DNA of 64,000 nucleotides from Marinobacter sp. (GCF_014859525.1 NZ_JACUUB010000005.1:27371-91370), one strand, 5' to 3'. Positions 20,207-30,071 are shown, counted from the first letter of the stretch. The notes: generated from the letters alone by a model not told the origin. Numbers and translations: made by a program.

Positions 20207-22246
20207 ATGGACGAACGTAACCTGAACCCCGTGCATCAGGATCCCAACTACGAACCTGAGTGCAATATATCTGATAACCGCACCTTCGGTTCAATTCTTG
20301 AAGCCCGTCTGGCACGCCGTGGTGTGTTGAAAGGCGGCCTGGCTGCGGCGGTGGCGGGCATCTTTGGCGGCGCGGCCCTCACCGGATGCGGTGGCTCCAG
20401 TTCATCCGGCAGCACAGTGGGTGCCGAAGGCGGCAATGGCGGGGCAGATCTGATCGGTTTCCGGGCGGTGCCGATCGGTGAGGGCGATTCAATCGTTGTG
20501 CCGGAGGGTTACTCGACCAAGGCCATCGGTGCCTGGGGGGATCCGATTCTTGCCAATAACGGAAACTTCCCGGAATTTTCATTAAATAACACTGGAGCGG
20601 ATCAGGCTGCCCAGATCGGCTCGCATCACGACGGGTTGCACTACTTCCCGATCGAAGACAGCTCTGAAGACGGCCTGCTGGTGCTGAACCATGAGTACAT
20701 TGAGCCTCGTTACATGCATCAGGCGGCTCAGGGGCAGGCGTTTGGCCGGGGTACCTTCCCGATTAATGATGACAACACCCGCGAGACGGACCAGGTACTC
20801 CGCGAGATGAACGCGCATGGCGTGTCCATCTACCGTGTCCGTAAAGATGCCGCCGGCGAGTGGGCGCGTATCCCCGGCGATGCCTTCAACCGCCGAATCA
20901 CTGCTTTGACCCCGATGGAGCTGTCCGGGCCTGTTCGCGGCTCCGATTATGTTAAAACCAAGTACAGCCCGGCCGGCACTGAAACCCGTGGCACCCTGAA
21001 CAATTGCGCCCACGGGGTGACGCCGTGGAATACCTACCTGATGTCTGAAGAAAACTGGGCCGGGTATTTTGTGAATACCGAGCGCACAGTGGCGCAAAGC
21101 CGTTACGGCGTTCGCGCCTCCGGCACAACGCGCTACGCCTGGGAGCAGGCGGAAAGCGGCGAAGAGCAGTACACCCGCTTTAACGTTACGCCCACTGGCA
21201 CGACGGCAACGGACGATTTCCGTAACGAGCCGAACTGCTTTGGCTGGATGGTGGAGGTCGATCCTTACAACACCAGTTACAAGCCTGTAAAACGCACAGC
21301 CCTGGGCCGGTTCGCCCACGAGGGTGTTGTGTTTGCTCCTGCTGTTGAAGGCCAGCCGGTTGTCTGTTACTCCGGTGACGATGCCCGCTTCGAATACATC
21401 TACAAGTTCGTCAGTGCCCAGCCTTACCATGCGGCGACGGCGGGCGGCCATTTGCTGGACTCTGGCACCCTGTATGTTGCCCAGTTTGATGAAGATGGTT
21501 CCGGCCAGTGGCTCCCGCTGGTATTTGGCCTGGGTGCACTGACGCCGGCGAACGGGTTTACCAGTCAGGCTGACGTTCTGGTTCGTACCCGCGAGTCTGC
21601 CGATGCCGTCGGTGCCACCAAGATGGACCGTGCAGAGTGGGGCGCTGTTCACCCGACAACACGGGAAGTGTATTTTGCCCTCACCAACAACACCCGCCGC
21701 ACCGAAGCGGATACCGCCAACCCCCGTGTTGACAATCGCTGGGGGCATATCATTCGCTGGCAGGAAGGTAATGAGTCTGGTACTGCGACATCGTTCAGCT
21801 GGGATATCTTCCTGTTGTGCGGACCGCAGGATGATTCTGAGTTCAATCAGGCGGGTCTGGATGAAGATCAGAAGTTCGTCAATCCGGACGGTCTCTGGTT
21901 TGACGCCGATGCCCGCCTCTGGATTCAGACCGACATCGGTGAGGGCTCGCAGAATCAGCGTGAGTTCGCAGAGTTTGGTAACAACCAGATGCTGGCGGCC
22001 GATCCGGCGAACGGTGTTCTGCGCCGCTTCCTGACCGGGCCTGTTGGGCAGGAAATCACCGGTGTGATCACCACGCCCGATCAGCGCACCATGTTCATGA
22101 ACGTGCAGCACCCGGGTGCAACGACCACACCCGAAGCGTTTGCGGCGGGTAACTTCAACAGCAGCTGGCCGTTTGGCGGAAACAACATTCCGCGCTCTGC
22201 CACGGTGGTGATCACCAAGGATGACGGTGGCAAGATCGGCAGCTAA
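20207..22246 (+). CDS. PhoX-family (DUF839) phosphatase, Tat-exported
   Basis: 679 residues. The N-terminus has a twin-arginine signal (ARRGVLKGG, residues ~37-45) followed by a hydrophobic stretch ending in LTGCGG, which is also a plausible lipobox, so it may be a Tat lipoprotein. The body carries PhoX/DUF839 hallmarks such as LVLNHEYIEPRYMH, LNNCAHGVTPWNTYL and GRFAHEGVVFAPA. Characterised PhoX enzymes are calcium- and iron-dependent alkaline phosphatases, and the glutamate/histidine-rich segments fit metal binding. Enzyme activity is inferred. Monocistronic, ending at a strong terminator. Confidence 0.88.
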   Translation: MDERNLNPVHQDPNYEPECNISDNRTFGSILEARLARRGVLKGGLAAAVAGIFGGAALTGCGGSSSSGSTVGAEGGNGGADLIGFRAVPIGEGDSIVVPEGYSTKAIGAWGDPILANNGNFPEFSLNNTGADQAAQIGSHHDGLHYFPIEDSSEDGLLVLNHEYIEPRYMHQAAQGQAFGRGTFPINDDNTRETDQVLREMNAHGVSIYRVRKDAAGEWARIPGDAFNRRITALTPMELSGPVRGSDYVKTKYSPAGTETRGTLNNCAHGVTPWNTYLMSEENWAGYFVNTERTVAQSRYGVRASGTTRYAWEQAESGEEQYTRFNVTPTGTTATDDFRNEPNCFGWMVEVDPYNTSYKPVKRTALGRFAHEGVVFAPAVEGQPVVCYSGDDARFEYIYKFVSAQPYHAATAGGHLLDSGTLYVAQFDEDGSGQWLPLVFGLGALTPANGFTSQADVLVRTRESADAVGATKMDRAEWGAVHPTTREVYFALTNNTRRTEADTANPRVDNRWGHIIRWQEGNESGTATSFSWDIFLLCGPQDDSEFNQAGLDEDQKFVNPDGLWFDADARLWIQTDIGEGSQNQREFAEFGNNQMLAADPANGVLRRFLTGPVGQEITGVITTPDQRTMFMNVQHPGATTTPEAFAAGNFNSSWPFGGNNIPRSATVVITKDDGGKIGS

Positions 22247-22269
22247 CGCTCCGTCAGGCCTCTCGCCCG

Positions 22270-22300
22270 AAAACCCGCGCCCTTGTGGCGCGGGTTTTTT
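22270..22300 (+). terminator. Rho-independent terminator after the PhoX-family gene
   Basis: A GC-rich stem ACCCGCGCC / GGCGCGGGT with a 5-nt loop is followed by six T, 24 bp after the stop codon. The A-run on the left side could allow some function in the opposite direction. Confidence 0.9.
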
Positions 22301-22432
22301 GCTACAGTTTTCGTTAAAAATGCCGATAACCCGGTCAAGAGGACAATAGTGGCATCCAGAATCCACTAAAGTAGCAGTTATTAACCTGTATCAATTCTTT
22401 ACTCTCAACGCTGGCCTTAAATAACAAAATGT

Positions 22433-22444
22433 TTGCGTACGCAA
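22433..22444. promoter_or_regulatory. Perfect 12-bp palindrome upstream of the chemoreceptor gene
   Basis: TTGCGTACGCAA lies 19 bp before the ATG at 22464, overlapping the region expected for transcription start. Half of it (TTTGCGTAC) recurs at 63718-63726 upstream of the last gene in the window. This is possibly an operator; no regulator is assigned. Confidence 0.3.
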
Positions 22445-22463
22445 TGATAAAGAAGAGGGCACC

Positions 22464-24104
22464 ATGGGTTTACTCGATCGCGCTGCAATTCTTTGGGGGG
22501 TGGGCATTGCCGTTGCGCTTGCCATCGTCTGCCTGTGGGTGGCTCCGTTGTTAGGGCTGGATACGGCGTCACTGTTGATCGGCCTGGTGCTTGGCCTCGC
22601 GGTGGCGGCGGGCTATCTGATCGTGCGCGTGCTGGAACCGACCGAGAAAGGCATTGCCGGGTTGAACGACGGCTCACTTCCGGATGACCACCCTTTGAGC
22701 GTGCAGTGCCAGCAGTTGCTGGAGCATGCCCGTGCTGGCAAGGCGTTGGTGGAAACCCTGTCTGGTAGCGCAGACAAGAATGCGATTTCGGCCGCCGAAG
22801 TGTCCTATGCCGCTGATCAGGTGAAAAAGCGCCTGGACCGCCAGGTGGAAGAAACCGCCCAGATGGCCGATTACGCCGGCAAGATCACCGAGTCTGTCCG
22901 GGAATCCTCCGAGCAGGCCACCAATGCCGCGACGATGGCTCTGCAAAACCGGGAAGTAAGTGTGGAGGGGCGCCAGGCGCTGGTGTCTGCGATTGACAGT
23001 GTGCGGATTGTGCATCAGCAGTCGGCTGAAAACCTGAGCCTGATCCAGGCGCTCAATGAAAAATCCACCAGGATTCAGGGCGTGACCAGTACCATCCAGG
23101 GCATCGCCGAGCAGACCAACCTGCTGGCGCTGAATGCGGCCATCGAAGCCGCCCGGGCTGGTGATCAGGGCAGGGGCTTCGCGGTTGTGGCCGATGAGGT
23201 TCGTCAGCTGGCCGGGCGGACTGCCCAGGCGACCGGCGAGGTGTCAGAAACCCTGCAGGAGATTCAGGGCGATACCTCACGGATCGTTGCCCGCATTGAA
23301 GACCTGGCCCGCTCGGTGGAGCAGGGCCTGGAGTCGGTGGAGAGTGTGGGGGCCCAGCTGGACTTGATTCGTGACCAGTCCGACCGGGTGCAGCAACAGG
23401 TCGCCCGCATTGCGGAGATTGACCAGGCCAACGAGCAGAGTCTGGCGCAGGTGTTCTCGGCCATCGAATCGGTGCGCGATCACATGGCCGAGAGCGACAG
23501 CAGTGTGGCGTCACTGGCGGGTCAGGCGGCCACGCTGATGGAGTTGGCAGAAAACGCCAATGCGGCTTTCGCACTGAACAGCCGCCAGAGCTATCACCGG
23601 TCCTTCTATGATCAGGCCCAGGCCGGCGCACAACAGATCGGCAAGCTGTTTGCGCAGGCCATTCAAGACGGCAAACTCAGCGAGTCGGCGTTGTTTGACA
23701 AGAAACGTAACCCGATTCCGAATACCGACCCCCAGCAATACAGCAGCGCCTTCGACCGCTTTACCGATCAGGTGTTGCCAACGGTGCAGGAGAGCATCAA
23801 GAATTCCCACGATGCGGTGGTGTTCTCCATTGCCTGCGCCCCGGACGGCTACGTGCCAACCCACAACCGGGATTTTGCTCACCCGCCCACTGGTAACCCG
23901 GAAGTGGATCTGGTGAAAAGCCGAAGCAAGCGCCTGTTCAATGATCGCACGGGTATTCGCTGCGGCAGCCACACCCAGGATATGCTGCTACAAACCTATC
24001 GGCGAGATACCGGTGAAATCATGCACGACCTGTCTGTGCCCATTTATGTTAATGGCAAGCACTGGGGTGGTTTCCGGGTTGGTTACCGGCCTTCCGGGCA
24101 CTGA
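22464..24104 (+). CDS. Methyl-accepting chemotaxis protein with C-terminal sensor-like domain
   Basis: 546 residues. Two adjacent membrane helices occupy residues ~8-55 with almost no periplasmic loop, so there is no outer ligand domain, and no clear HAMP follows. Residues ~130-340 are the coiled-coil signalling domain, with the hairpin tip [20 protein letters not shown] and [15 protein letters not shown] that contact CheA/CheW. Residues ~370-546 form an extra globular domain ([41 protein letters not shown]) resembling a Cache-like sensor placed after the signalling module. Input is probably cytoplasmic. Start ATG after AAGAGGGCACC. Confidence 0.9.
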   Translation: MGLLDRAAILWGVGIAVALAIVCLWVAPLLGLDTASLLIGLVLGLAVAAGYLIVRVLEPTEKGIAGLNDGSLPDDHPLSVQCQQLLEHARAGKALVETLSGSADKNAISAAEVSYAADQVKKRLDRQVEETAQMADYAGKITESVRESSEQATNAATMALQNREVSVEGRQALVSAIDSVRIVHQQSAENLSLIQALNEKSTRIQGVTSTIQGIAEQTNLLALNAAIEAARAGDQGRGFAVVADEVRQLAGRTAQATGEVSETLQEIQGDTSRIVARIEDLARSVEQGLESVESVGAQLDLIRDQSDRVQQQVARIAEIDQANEQSLAQVFSAIESVRDHMAESDSSVASLAGQAATLMELAENANAAFALNSRQSYHRSFYDQAQAGAQQIGKLFAQAIQDGKLSESALFDKKRNPIPNTDPQQYSSAFDRFTDQVLPTVQESIKNSHDAVVFSIACAPDGYVPTHNRDFAHPPTGNPEVDLVKSRSKRLFNDRTGIRCGSHTQDMLLQTYRRDTGEIMHDLSVPIYVNGKHWGGFRVGYRPSGH

Positions 24105-24146
24105 GGTTGGCTGCTATGCTTCGGGTTTTGCCTAAAGGAGTCGCGT

Positions 24147-24515
24147 GTGGCTGAACCCGAGTTTATTCCCGTCGAATCTGAGCAGAACAAGCCGCAGGGG
24201 GCCGGCCCTGCCCGTAATTTGGCCATTCTCGTTTACATTCTCCAGGGGCTTTCGTTCTTCCTTGGCGGGATCACAGCGTTGGTCGGGGTGATCATCAACT
24301 ACGTCAAACTGGACGAGGTTCGCGGCACCTGGATTGAGCCCCATTTTCGCTGGCAAATCCGTACCTTCTGGATCGGCCTGCTGTGGTTGGTGATCGGCAC
24401 GATTACTCTGGCGCTGATCATCGGCTGGTTTATTCTTCTGGGTATGGCCATCTGGGTTATTTATCGCATCGTCAAAGGTGCCCTGGCCCTGAATGACGGC
24501 AAGGCTCCCGAGTAA
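24147..24515 (+). CDS. DUF4870-like small membrane protein
   Basis: 122 residues from a GTG start preceded by AAAGGAG. A short soluble N-terminus is followed by three to four membrane helices (NLAILVYILQGLSFFLGGITALVGVIINYV, then a pair near the C-terminus). The layout fits the DUF4870/YrrL-like group of uncharacterised membrane proteins. It lies 42 bp after the chemoreceptor gene and may be cotranscribed. Function unknown. Confidence 0.75.
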   Translation: MAEPEFIPVESEQNKPQGAGPARNLAILVYILQGLSFFLGGITALVGVIINYVKLDEVRGTWIEPHFRWQIRTFWIGLLWLVIGTITLALIIGWFILLGMAIWVIYRIVKGALALNDGKAPE

Positions 24516-24532
24516 TGGGCCGTGGCCGACGG

Positions 24533-25849
24533 TCAGTCAGCAGTGACCTCTCTCAACCGCACGGCACTGAGGGTGCCGGCCAGGCCCATCAAGCCAAGTA
24601 CAATAATGACCGCAATGTCTGAAATCAGCGACAAAGCCGCGGTCAGGCCACCGGTAATCAGTAGCAGAACCCCGATCACCGTATTGCTGACGGCGGTGTA
24701 GTCGGTGCGTTTGTTGCCGCCCGCCATGTCCACCAGATAGGTTTTTCGCCCCAGGCGCACGCCGGCATGGGCAATGCTCAGAACAAAGAACGCAATCGGA
24801 TAGAACCAGGCGCCGCCAACCCCGGTGCCGAACACCAGCGCGGCTGTTCCGACCAGCAGGCAAATCAGGCTGGCCATGGTCGCCCCCCGAATGATCACTC
24901 TGCGGCTAGAGGTATCTGCCGCCCAGCCCCAGAAACTGGCACTGACTGAACTGGCCAGGCTGCTGGCCAGCAAGAACACGCCCAGCATCCAGCCAGCATC
25001 AGACTCCCGCTGGGCAAGCACCACAAAGTAGGGCGACGCCAGAGCGGAACAGAGCAGCAGCGCACGGGTGACGACAAAATGTCTGAAGGGCGCATCATCC
25101 CGCAGCAGGGACAGGCTTTGGATGGCCTCGGTCATGGCATTGTTGCCGCCGCCGGTTTCGCCGGGCAACTCCTCAACTCCCGCAAACAGCAGTCCGGCAA
25201 GGATCCACAGCAACGCCGCCAGTAACAGCAACAAAGTATAGAAGCCAAGGGTTGGGTCGCCGCGATCCCAGAACAAGAGCGCGGTCATGGCCACCGTGAG
25301 GGAACCGCCAAGGGTGGTGGCCAGTCCGGAGAGACGGCCACGCCGGGTTTTGGGAATGCATTTGCCCTGCACATCCTTCATCGCCACGGAACAGAACCCC
25401 CGGGCCAGGGAGAATCCGATCAGGCCTGCCACAATGCCAAGGCCCGCGGCGTAACCTTCCAGAAACCACACGCTGGCCGCCATGCCCACCACGCTGACCG
25501 CCTGGCCAAAGCTGCCGAGCGTCCAGAACCATTTGCGCACCGCTTTGCGCCGAACCCAGGCGCCGATCACCATTTGCGGAATCATAGAGCCGGATTCCCG
25601 GATTGGCACCAGCCAGGCGACCAGTGCAGGTGCGCCAACCGCGCTCATCATCCAGGCCAGCACGGTTTTAGGACTGATCAGTAAATCACCCAGCTTGGTT
25701 AGCACATTGGCGGCCAAAATCAGGAAGAAATTTCTTGGCACTTCCCGGCAGGCTTCGTCGGGAATGTCTTTGCAGATTCTGGCGTCTTCTTCGTTGGCAA
25801 TCAGGCCGTAAAGGCGGTCGATTTTGGTTTGGTTCTGGCTGGACAACAT
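24533..25849 (-). CDS. MFS transporter
   Basis: 438 residues from the ATG at 25849, which has GAGGAGG just upstream; an upstream in-frame start is weaker. About twelve membrane helices, with a soluble N-terminus of ~35 residues containing DARICKDIPDEACREVPRNF. The basic RRKAVRKW loop between helices 2 and 3 corresponds to the MFS A-motif region. Topology and family are reasonable; substrate cannot be inferred. Convergent with the small membrane protein gene, 17 bp between stops. Confidence 0.82.
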   Translation of the reverse strand: MLSSQNQTKIDRLYGLIANEEDARICKDIPDEACREVPRNFFLILAANVLTKLGDLLISPKTVLAWMMSAVGAPALVAWLVPIRESGSMIPQMVIGAWVRRKAVRKWFWTLGSFGQAVSVVGMAASVWFLEGYAAGLGIVAGLIGFSLARGFCSVAMKDVQGKCIPKTRRGRLSGLATTLGGSLTVAMTALLFWDRGDPTLGFYTLLLLLAALLWILAGLLFAGVEELPGETGGGNNAMTEAIQSLSLLRDDAPFRHFVVTRALLLCSALASPYFVVLAQRESDAGWMLGVFLLASSLASSVSASFWGWAADTSSRRVIIRGATMASLICLLVGTAALVFGTGVGGAWFYPIAFFVLSIAHAGVRLGRKTYLVDMAGGNKRTDYTAVSNTVIGVLLLITGGLTAALSLISDIAVIIVLGLMGLAGTLSAVRLREVTAD

Positions 25850-25988
25850 GCATCCTCCTCGGGCGTCGGCGGCAAGCATAGCAGGCCCAGTGGCTATTCA
25901 ACATCACGCAGACGCCAGCGTCGCGCTGAGGAGGTTGCCTGTCTTCAGCGAGTCATGCCTAATGAGCACCTGAGATCAGGAGCCCGAT

Positions 25989-26828
25989 ATGCTGAGTTAC
26001 CTTCATGCCTTCCACGCTGGAAACTATGCCGATGTCCAGAAACACGCCGCGTTAACGTTGGCGCTGACCATGATGCAGGCAAAACAATCGCCGATCGCCT
26101 GTTTTGATACCCATGCCGGCAGCGCGCTCTATGATTTGACCAGTGAGCGTGCCAGAAAAACCGCCGAGGCCGATGGCGGCATTCATCGGCTGTGGCGGGT
26201 TCGCCAAAGCCTGGCGTCGGCAGACTGGCAGCTCATGCTGGATACTCTGAGCCGGCATACGGTTGATGGTAGCCAGTTGCAGAGCTATCCCGGGTCGCCC
26301 GCCTGGTTGGCCGAGCTTGCGCGGCCCGGCGATGCCGTCACCGCCTTTGAGTTGCATCCGTCTGAAGGGCGCAGCCTCGAAACCTGGGCGGTCGGGGCGG
26401 GTGTTCGGGTGATGCAGCAAGATGGCCTGCAAGGCCTGCTGAAACGGTTGCCGCCAGCCCAGCCCCGATTGCTGACCCTGATTGACCCCTCCTATGAAAT
26501 CAAGGACGACTACGCTCAGGTGGCAGATACCCTGGTGCGGGCGTGGCAGAAGTGCCGCCATGGGGTCTATCTTATCTGGTATCCCATACTCACCAGTGGG
26601 CTGGAAAAACGACTGATTGATGCTCTGGAGCAAGGCTCTGTGCGCAAGATACTGCGCAGCGAGGTGATGCTTGATGAGCCGCCTGAACGCGGCATGGTGG
26701 GCTCCGGCATGCTGGTGGTGAACCCTCCCTGGGGGTTTGAATCACGGTTTGAGGCTATGATGAAAGATCTGCAGGGAAGCGCCAGGCTTGGGCTGACGGC
26801 ATCCCAGACCTGGTTGGTTCCGGAATGA
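25989..26828 (+). CDS. rlmJ: 23S rRNA (adenine-2030-N6)-methyltransferase
   Basis: 279 residues, matching E. coli RlmJ (280). It begins MLSYLHAFHAGNYADVQKH, the strongly conserved RlmJ N-terminus. The catalytic motif IV reads LIDPSYE, the D-P-S/P-Y type used by N6-adenine methyltransferases. The SAM-binding region includes CFDTHAGSALYDL. It modifies A2030 of 23S rRNA. The next gene starts 19 bp downstream on the same strand. Confidence 0.95.
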   Translation: MLSYLHAFHAGNYADVQKHAALTLALTMMQAKQSPIACFDTHAGSALYDLTSERARKTAEADGGIHRLWRVRQSLASADWQLMLDTLSRHTVDGSQLQSYPGSPAWLAELARPGDAVTAFELHPSEGRSLETWAVGAGVRVMQQDGLQGLLKRLPPAQPRLLTLIDPSYEIKDDYAQVADTLVRAWQKCRHGVYLIWYPILTSGLEKRLIDALEQGSVRKILRSEVMLDEPPERGMVGSGMLVVNPPWGFESRFEAMMKDLQGSARLGLTASQTWLVPE

Positions 26829-26847
26829 ATTGGTGGGAGTGGCAGCA

Positions 26848-28059
26848 TTGACGAACGAAACGGCTCAGGATCATCCTTATCTGCCCGGCGGATTGATATT
26901 ACTGGACCAGTGGAAGACCCCGGAAACCTCGGTGCGGAAATCCGTTAGGGGCGCCTTGAATGATATTGTGATGCAGCTTCGGGTTGGGGTCAGCCCGGAA
27001 GAGCAGGCTTTCCAGAGTCTGGATGACTTGCCGGTGCTGGCGGGTGAAAAACTGCGGGCGTTTGCGCCAGAGCCTGATCCCGGTCTGCTGGCAACGGCAC
27101 TTAACGAGCAGTTGTGTCAGCTCCAGCAGGCTGGCACGCAGCGCCGCAACGTGAGTTTGTTGGTGGCCCCGCCATTTTCCGGAGTGGCGGAGGCGTTGCG
27201 TCACAGCCAACGCCGGAAACTGACGCCACCGGATAACCTGTTTATGACAGAGCAGGATGCAGCGGCGTGGTGGAATGAGCAGTTGGCGGGTGGTGATTGG
27301 GTGGTGCCGGAGTTGGCGGACTTCTGGTTGCGCCATCAGTCGGGGCTGAACCTGTTGCGGGAGTTTTTTGCCCGGATAGCTCTGGATAAAGCCGGCAATG
27401 GTGTTGTTGGCTGCTCCAGTTGGTGCTGGCAATTCTGGGTTCAGTACCTGCCGGAGCTAAGTTTGGTGCCCTATACGTTGGCCCCGCTCACCGGAGAGCA
27501 AATGACCCGCTGGTTTGACTACCTGGCGTCCGATCGGGAAGGGCACAAAGTAGCTGCAAGAATGACCCACGACGGGCTGTATGTATTGCCCGCCCCAGAG
27601 GGAAAAACCACCGTTAAATACAGCAGCTTTACCCAAGACCTTGCCACGCTGGCCAGGGGCAATCGGGGTGTTGCCCTGGCCATCTGGCAGCGTACCTTGC
27701 GAGCGAGGCCTGAAAAAGACGGTGAGCAAGAAGAGAAAGAGCCTGCCATTATTGCAGGGCGACAATGCTGGGTGGTGGCATTGGATCAACTGAGCCTGCC
27801 TTCGGCGCCCCACAGTGTGGGCCGGCAACCCGGTCATGTTCTGCATGCTCTGCTGTTGCATGGCGGCCTCACCACGGAGCAGTTGCACCTGGTTACCAGC
27901 TTGCCAGAACAGGAAGTCTGCCTGACGCTGGCCAAGCTTTTGCGGGCAGATCTGGTCAACCTGAATCAGGCGTCTGGGACGTATGAAGTGACGCCGCTGG
28001 GCTACCCGGCCGTGCGTAAACATCTGCAGGATTGCGGTTATCCGGTGGACGGCTTCTAG
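26848..28059 (+). CDS. Unrecognised protein, possibly degenerate STAND-like ATPase with winged helix
   Basis: 403 residues from a TTG start at 26848 with GGGAG ten bases upstream; a longer TTG start at 26830 is possible. I do not recognise the family. The layout suggests a degenerate P-loop ATPase: a LLVAPPFSGVAEAL segment where Walker A would be but without GK[ST], and GNRGVALAIWQRTLR (~275), which resembles the sensor/lid of STAND or ORC-type ATPases. The last ~90 residues look like a winged helix (LHGGLTTEQLHLVTSLPEQEV). It lies just ahead of an MscS gene, 9 bp apart, so the two probably act together. Confidence 0.65.
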   Translation: MTNETAQDHPYLPGGLILLDQWKTPETSVRKSVRGALNDIVMQLRVGVSPEEQAFQSLDDLPVLAGEKLRAFAPEPDPGLLATALNEQLCQLQQAGTQRRNVSLLVAPPFSGVAEALRHSQRRKLTPPDNLFMTEQDAAAWWNEQLAGGDWVVPELADFWLRHQSGLNLLREFFARIALDKAGNGVVGCSSWCWQFWVQYLPELSLVPYTLAPLTGEQMTRWFDYLASDREGHKVAARMTHDGLYVLPAPEGKTTVKYSSFTQDLATLARGNRGVALAIWQRTLRARPEKDGEQEEKEPAIIAGRQCWVVALDQLSLPSAPHSVGRQPGHVLHALLLHGGLTTEQLHLVTSLPEQEVCLTLAKLLRADLVNLNQASGTYEVTPLGYPAVRKHLQDCGYPVDGF

Positions 28060-28068
28060 GAGAGCACA

Positions 28069-28872
28069 ATGGACGGTTTTGGTTTTAAAGATACCTTCTC
28101 ATCCATCACCACGGACGCCCTGCTGGAGGCACTGGTAGTGGTGGTTGTCGCGTGGTTGCTGATCATGCTGGTCCAGAAGCTGATACCGGCGTTTGCCAGC
28201 AAACTGAGCGGCAAGATCCGGCGGTATCTGCTCGCCTCCGTGCCGCTTTTGAGATTGTTGATCATTGTTCTGACCATCGTGACGGTGGTGCCGATTCTGG
28301 TAGAGCCGTCGTTTGAGAACATGGTGGCCGTCTTCGGGGCACTGGGCCTGGCCCTGGGTTTTGCGTTCAAGGATTACGCCAATAGCCTGATTGCCGGGAT
28401 CGTCACGCTTTATGAGATGCCCTACCGTCCCGGAGACTGGATTGAGGTGAACGGTCAGTATGGCGAGGTGCGCTCGATCGGCACCCGAGCTGCGGAAATG
28501 GTCACGCTGGATGACACCGTGGTGGTCATTCCCCACAGCTTGTTGTGGACCACACTACTGGCCAATGGTAACGACGGCACAGACAACCTGATGTGTGTTG
28601 CCGAGTTGTTTCTTGACCCGAATCACGATGTGGCGCGAATGCAGAATCTTTTTCGGGATGCGGTGTTCACCTGCCCGCTGACCAAAACCTATCAGCCGGT
28701 GATCGTGACCGTGTCTGCGACGGATGATGCAATGCGTTACCGTCTAAAAGCCTACCCATTGGAACCGAAAGAGCAAAGTTGCTTTATTTCCGACCTTACC
28801 GCTCGCGCAGCCGCGGTCTGTGCCAATGAGGGGGTGCGTATGGTGTCAAAACGGGTGACCAAGCCGGTTTAG
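28069..28872 (+). CDS. MscS-family small-conductance mechanosensitive channel
   Basis: 267 residues (E. coli MscS 286). Membrane helices at ~18-40 and ~60-80 precede the pore helix and beta domain GLALGFAFKDYANSLIAGIV, YEMPYRPGDWIEVNGQYGEV and VVVIPHS, the family hallmarks. It opens under membrane tension to release solutes on osmotic downshift, relevant for a marine cell. Cotranscribed with the preceding unrecognised gene. Its stop overlaps the end of the convergent TRAP receptor gene by 4 bp. Confidence 0.93.
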   Translation: MDGFGFKDTFSSITTDALLEALVVVVVAWLLIMLVQKLIPAFASKLSGKIRRYLLASVPLLRLLIIVLTIVTVVPILVEPSFENMVAVFGALGLALGFAFKDYANSLIAGIVTLYEMPYRPGDWIEVNGQYGEVRSIGTRAAEMVTLDDTVVVIPHSLLWTTLLANGNDGTDNLMCVAELFLDPNHDVARMQNLFRDAVFTCPLTKTYQPVIVTVSATDDAMRYRLKAYPLEPKEQSCFISDLTARAAAVCANEGVRMVSKRVTKPV

Positions 28873-29924
28873 GGCTGAGGCCAGTTTTCAACGTAATCCA
28901 GCAACACCTGGCCTTGTGCTCCGGTCATCTCAAGAAAGCGCTCCCGCACGGGCAAGCTGGCCTGCCGGAAGCGCTCACGCTCTTCATCGTTCAGGCGAAT
29001 GACCTGAATATCGGCTTTCTCTACCATGCGTTCGAGACGCTGCTGATTCAGCCTTTCCTGGCTTTTCCAGGCGTGTTCTGCCAAGTCCCTGATGGTCTGG
29101 TTCAACCAGGTGCGCTCCTGCTCCGGAAGTTCGTCGTACCAGTCATCGTTTGCCACAACCGAAGCCACAAACTGCGACGCCCGGCCCATGGTTAATGTGG
29201 ACTGTACTTCATTAAAGTCCATTTCCTCAACGGCGAAGACAGGGTTGGTCTGACCGTCAATTTTTCGCAGTTGCAGATCACTGTAGACTTGGGAAAAAGG
29301 CGTCTGAACCGGCTCGGCACCATAGGCTCGGTAGCTTTCTGCCGCCATGGTGGAGGTCATGGTGCGAATGCGCAGGCCCTGAAACTGATCCAGAGAGCGG
29401 AGCGGCTGGTTGGCGGTCCAGGTCATCCAGCCCTCAGAAACAAACCCGAGCAGCTGCAAGCCGGCCTCCCGGTACGGCTGCTGAAAATGGGAGATAAACG
29501 CCGGGTCCTGTAGCAGGTCTCGTGTTTCTTCGGGGTTATCCGGGAGCAGAAAGTGAAGGTTGAACAACCCGGCTTCGGGTACGTTGTCGGCCAGGTGGCC
29601 GGGAGAAGCAAAGGCCAGGTTGATCGAACCATTGCGGGCCAGCTCTGTAAGCTGTGTGGATGTGCCCAGGGAGCCGTACGGAAATACATCGACCACAATG
29701 CGGCCTTCGGATACTTTTTCGATATGCTCCCGGAAGGCCTCTGCGTAAAGATGCTGTACGCTGCCTTCGATTTCTTCCAGCGCGAAACGCCAAGTGGTCG
29801 GGTATTTGTCAGCGCCGGTCTGAGCCTTGCTCTGGTCGGATGAAGGCGTGTCCTCAGAGCATCCGGAAAGTAGCAGCGCCAGCATCGCCAGCGCGGGCCA
29901 TAGGCCGTGGTGTATTTTGATCAT
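28869..29924 (-). CDS. TRAP transporter substrate-binding lipoprotein (DctP-type), orphan
   Basis: 351 residues. The signal peptide ends in a lipobox LLLSGC, so the protein is lipid-anchored rather than free in the periplasm. DctP-family features include LAFASPGHLADNVPEAGLF, the ligand-carboxylate arginine segment LRIRTMTSTMAAES (~170-183) and the domain-crossing KIDGQTNPV. These receptors bind organic acids and hand them to a DctQM permease. No permease gene is adjacent, so it is an orphan. Another TRAP-like operon lies at 59-63 kb, but with its own receptor. Confidence 0.85.
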   Translation of the reverse strand: MIKIHHGLWPALAMLALLLSGCSEDTPSSDQSKAQTGADKYPTTWRFALEEIEGSVQHLYAEAFREHIEKVSEGRIVVDVFPYGSLGTSTQLTELARNGSINLAFASPGHLADNVPEAGLFNLHFLLPDNPEETRDLLQDPAFISHFQQPYREAGLQLLGFVSEGWMTWTANQPLRSLDQFQGLRIRTMTSTMAAESYRAYGAEPVQTPFSQVYSDLQLRKIDGQTNPVFAVEEMDFNEVQSTLTMGRASQFVASVVANDDWYDELPEQERTWLNQTIRDLAEHAWKSQERLNQQRLERMVEKADIQVIRLNDEERERFRQASLPVRERFLEMTGAQGQVLLDYVENWPQP

Positions 29925-30044
29925 GACTGACGGGCTCCGCTCCGGAACAGAAGTGCAAAGGGTGCGTTTTCTTTATCTGAAACGGTAACACAAGATGATG
30001 CCGTTGGTGGATCCTCGCGTATGTTGAGACCGCTCTTTCAAACA

Positions 30045-30071
30045 TAAAAAAGCCCCGCTCTGTGCGGGGCT
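30045..30071 (-). terminator. Rho-independent terminator after the DUF4168 gene
   Basis: On the minus strand, AGCCCCGC / GCGGGGCT closes a short loop and is followed by six T, 28 bp after the stop codon at 30099. Confidence 0.9.
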
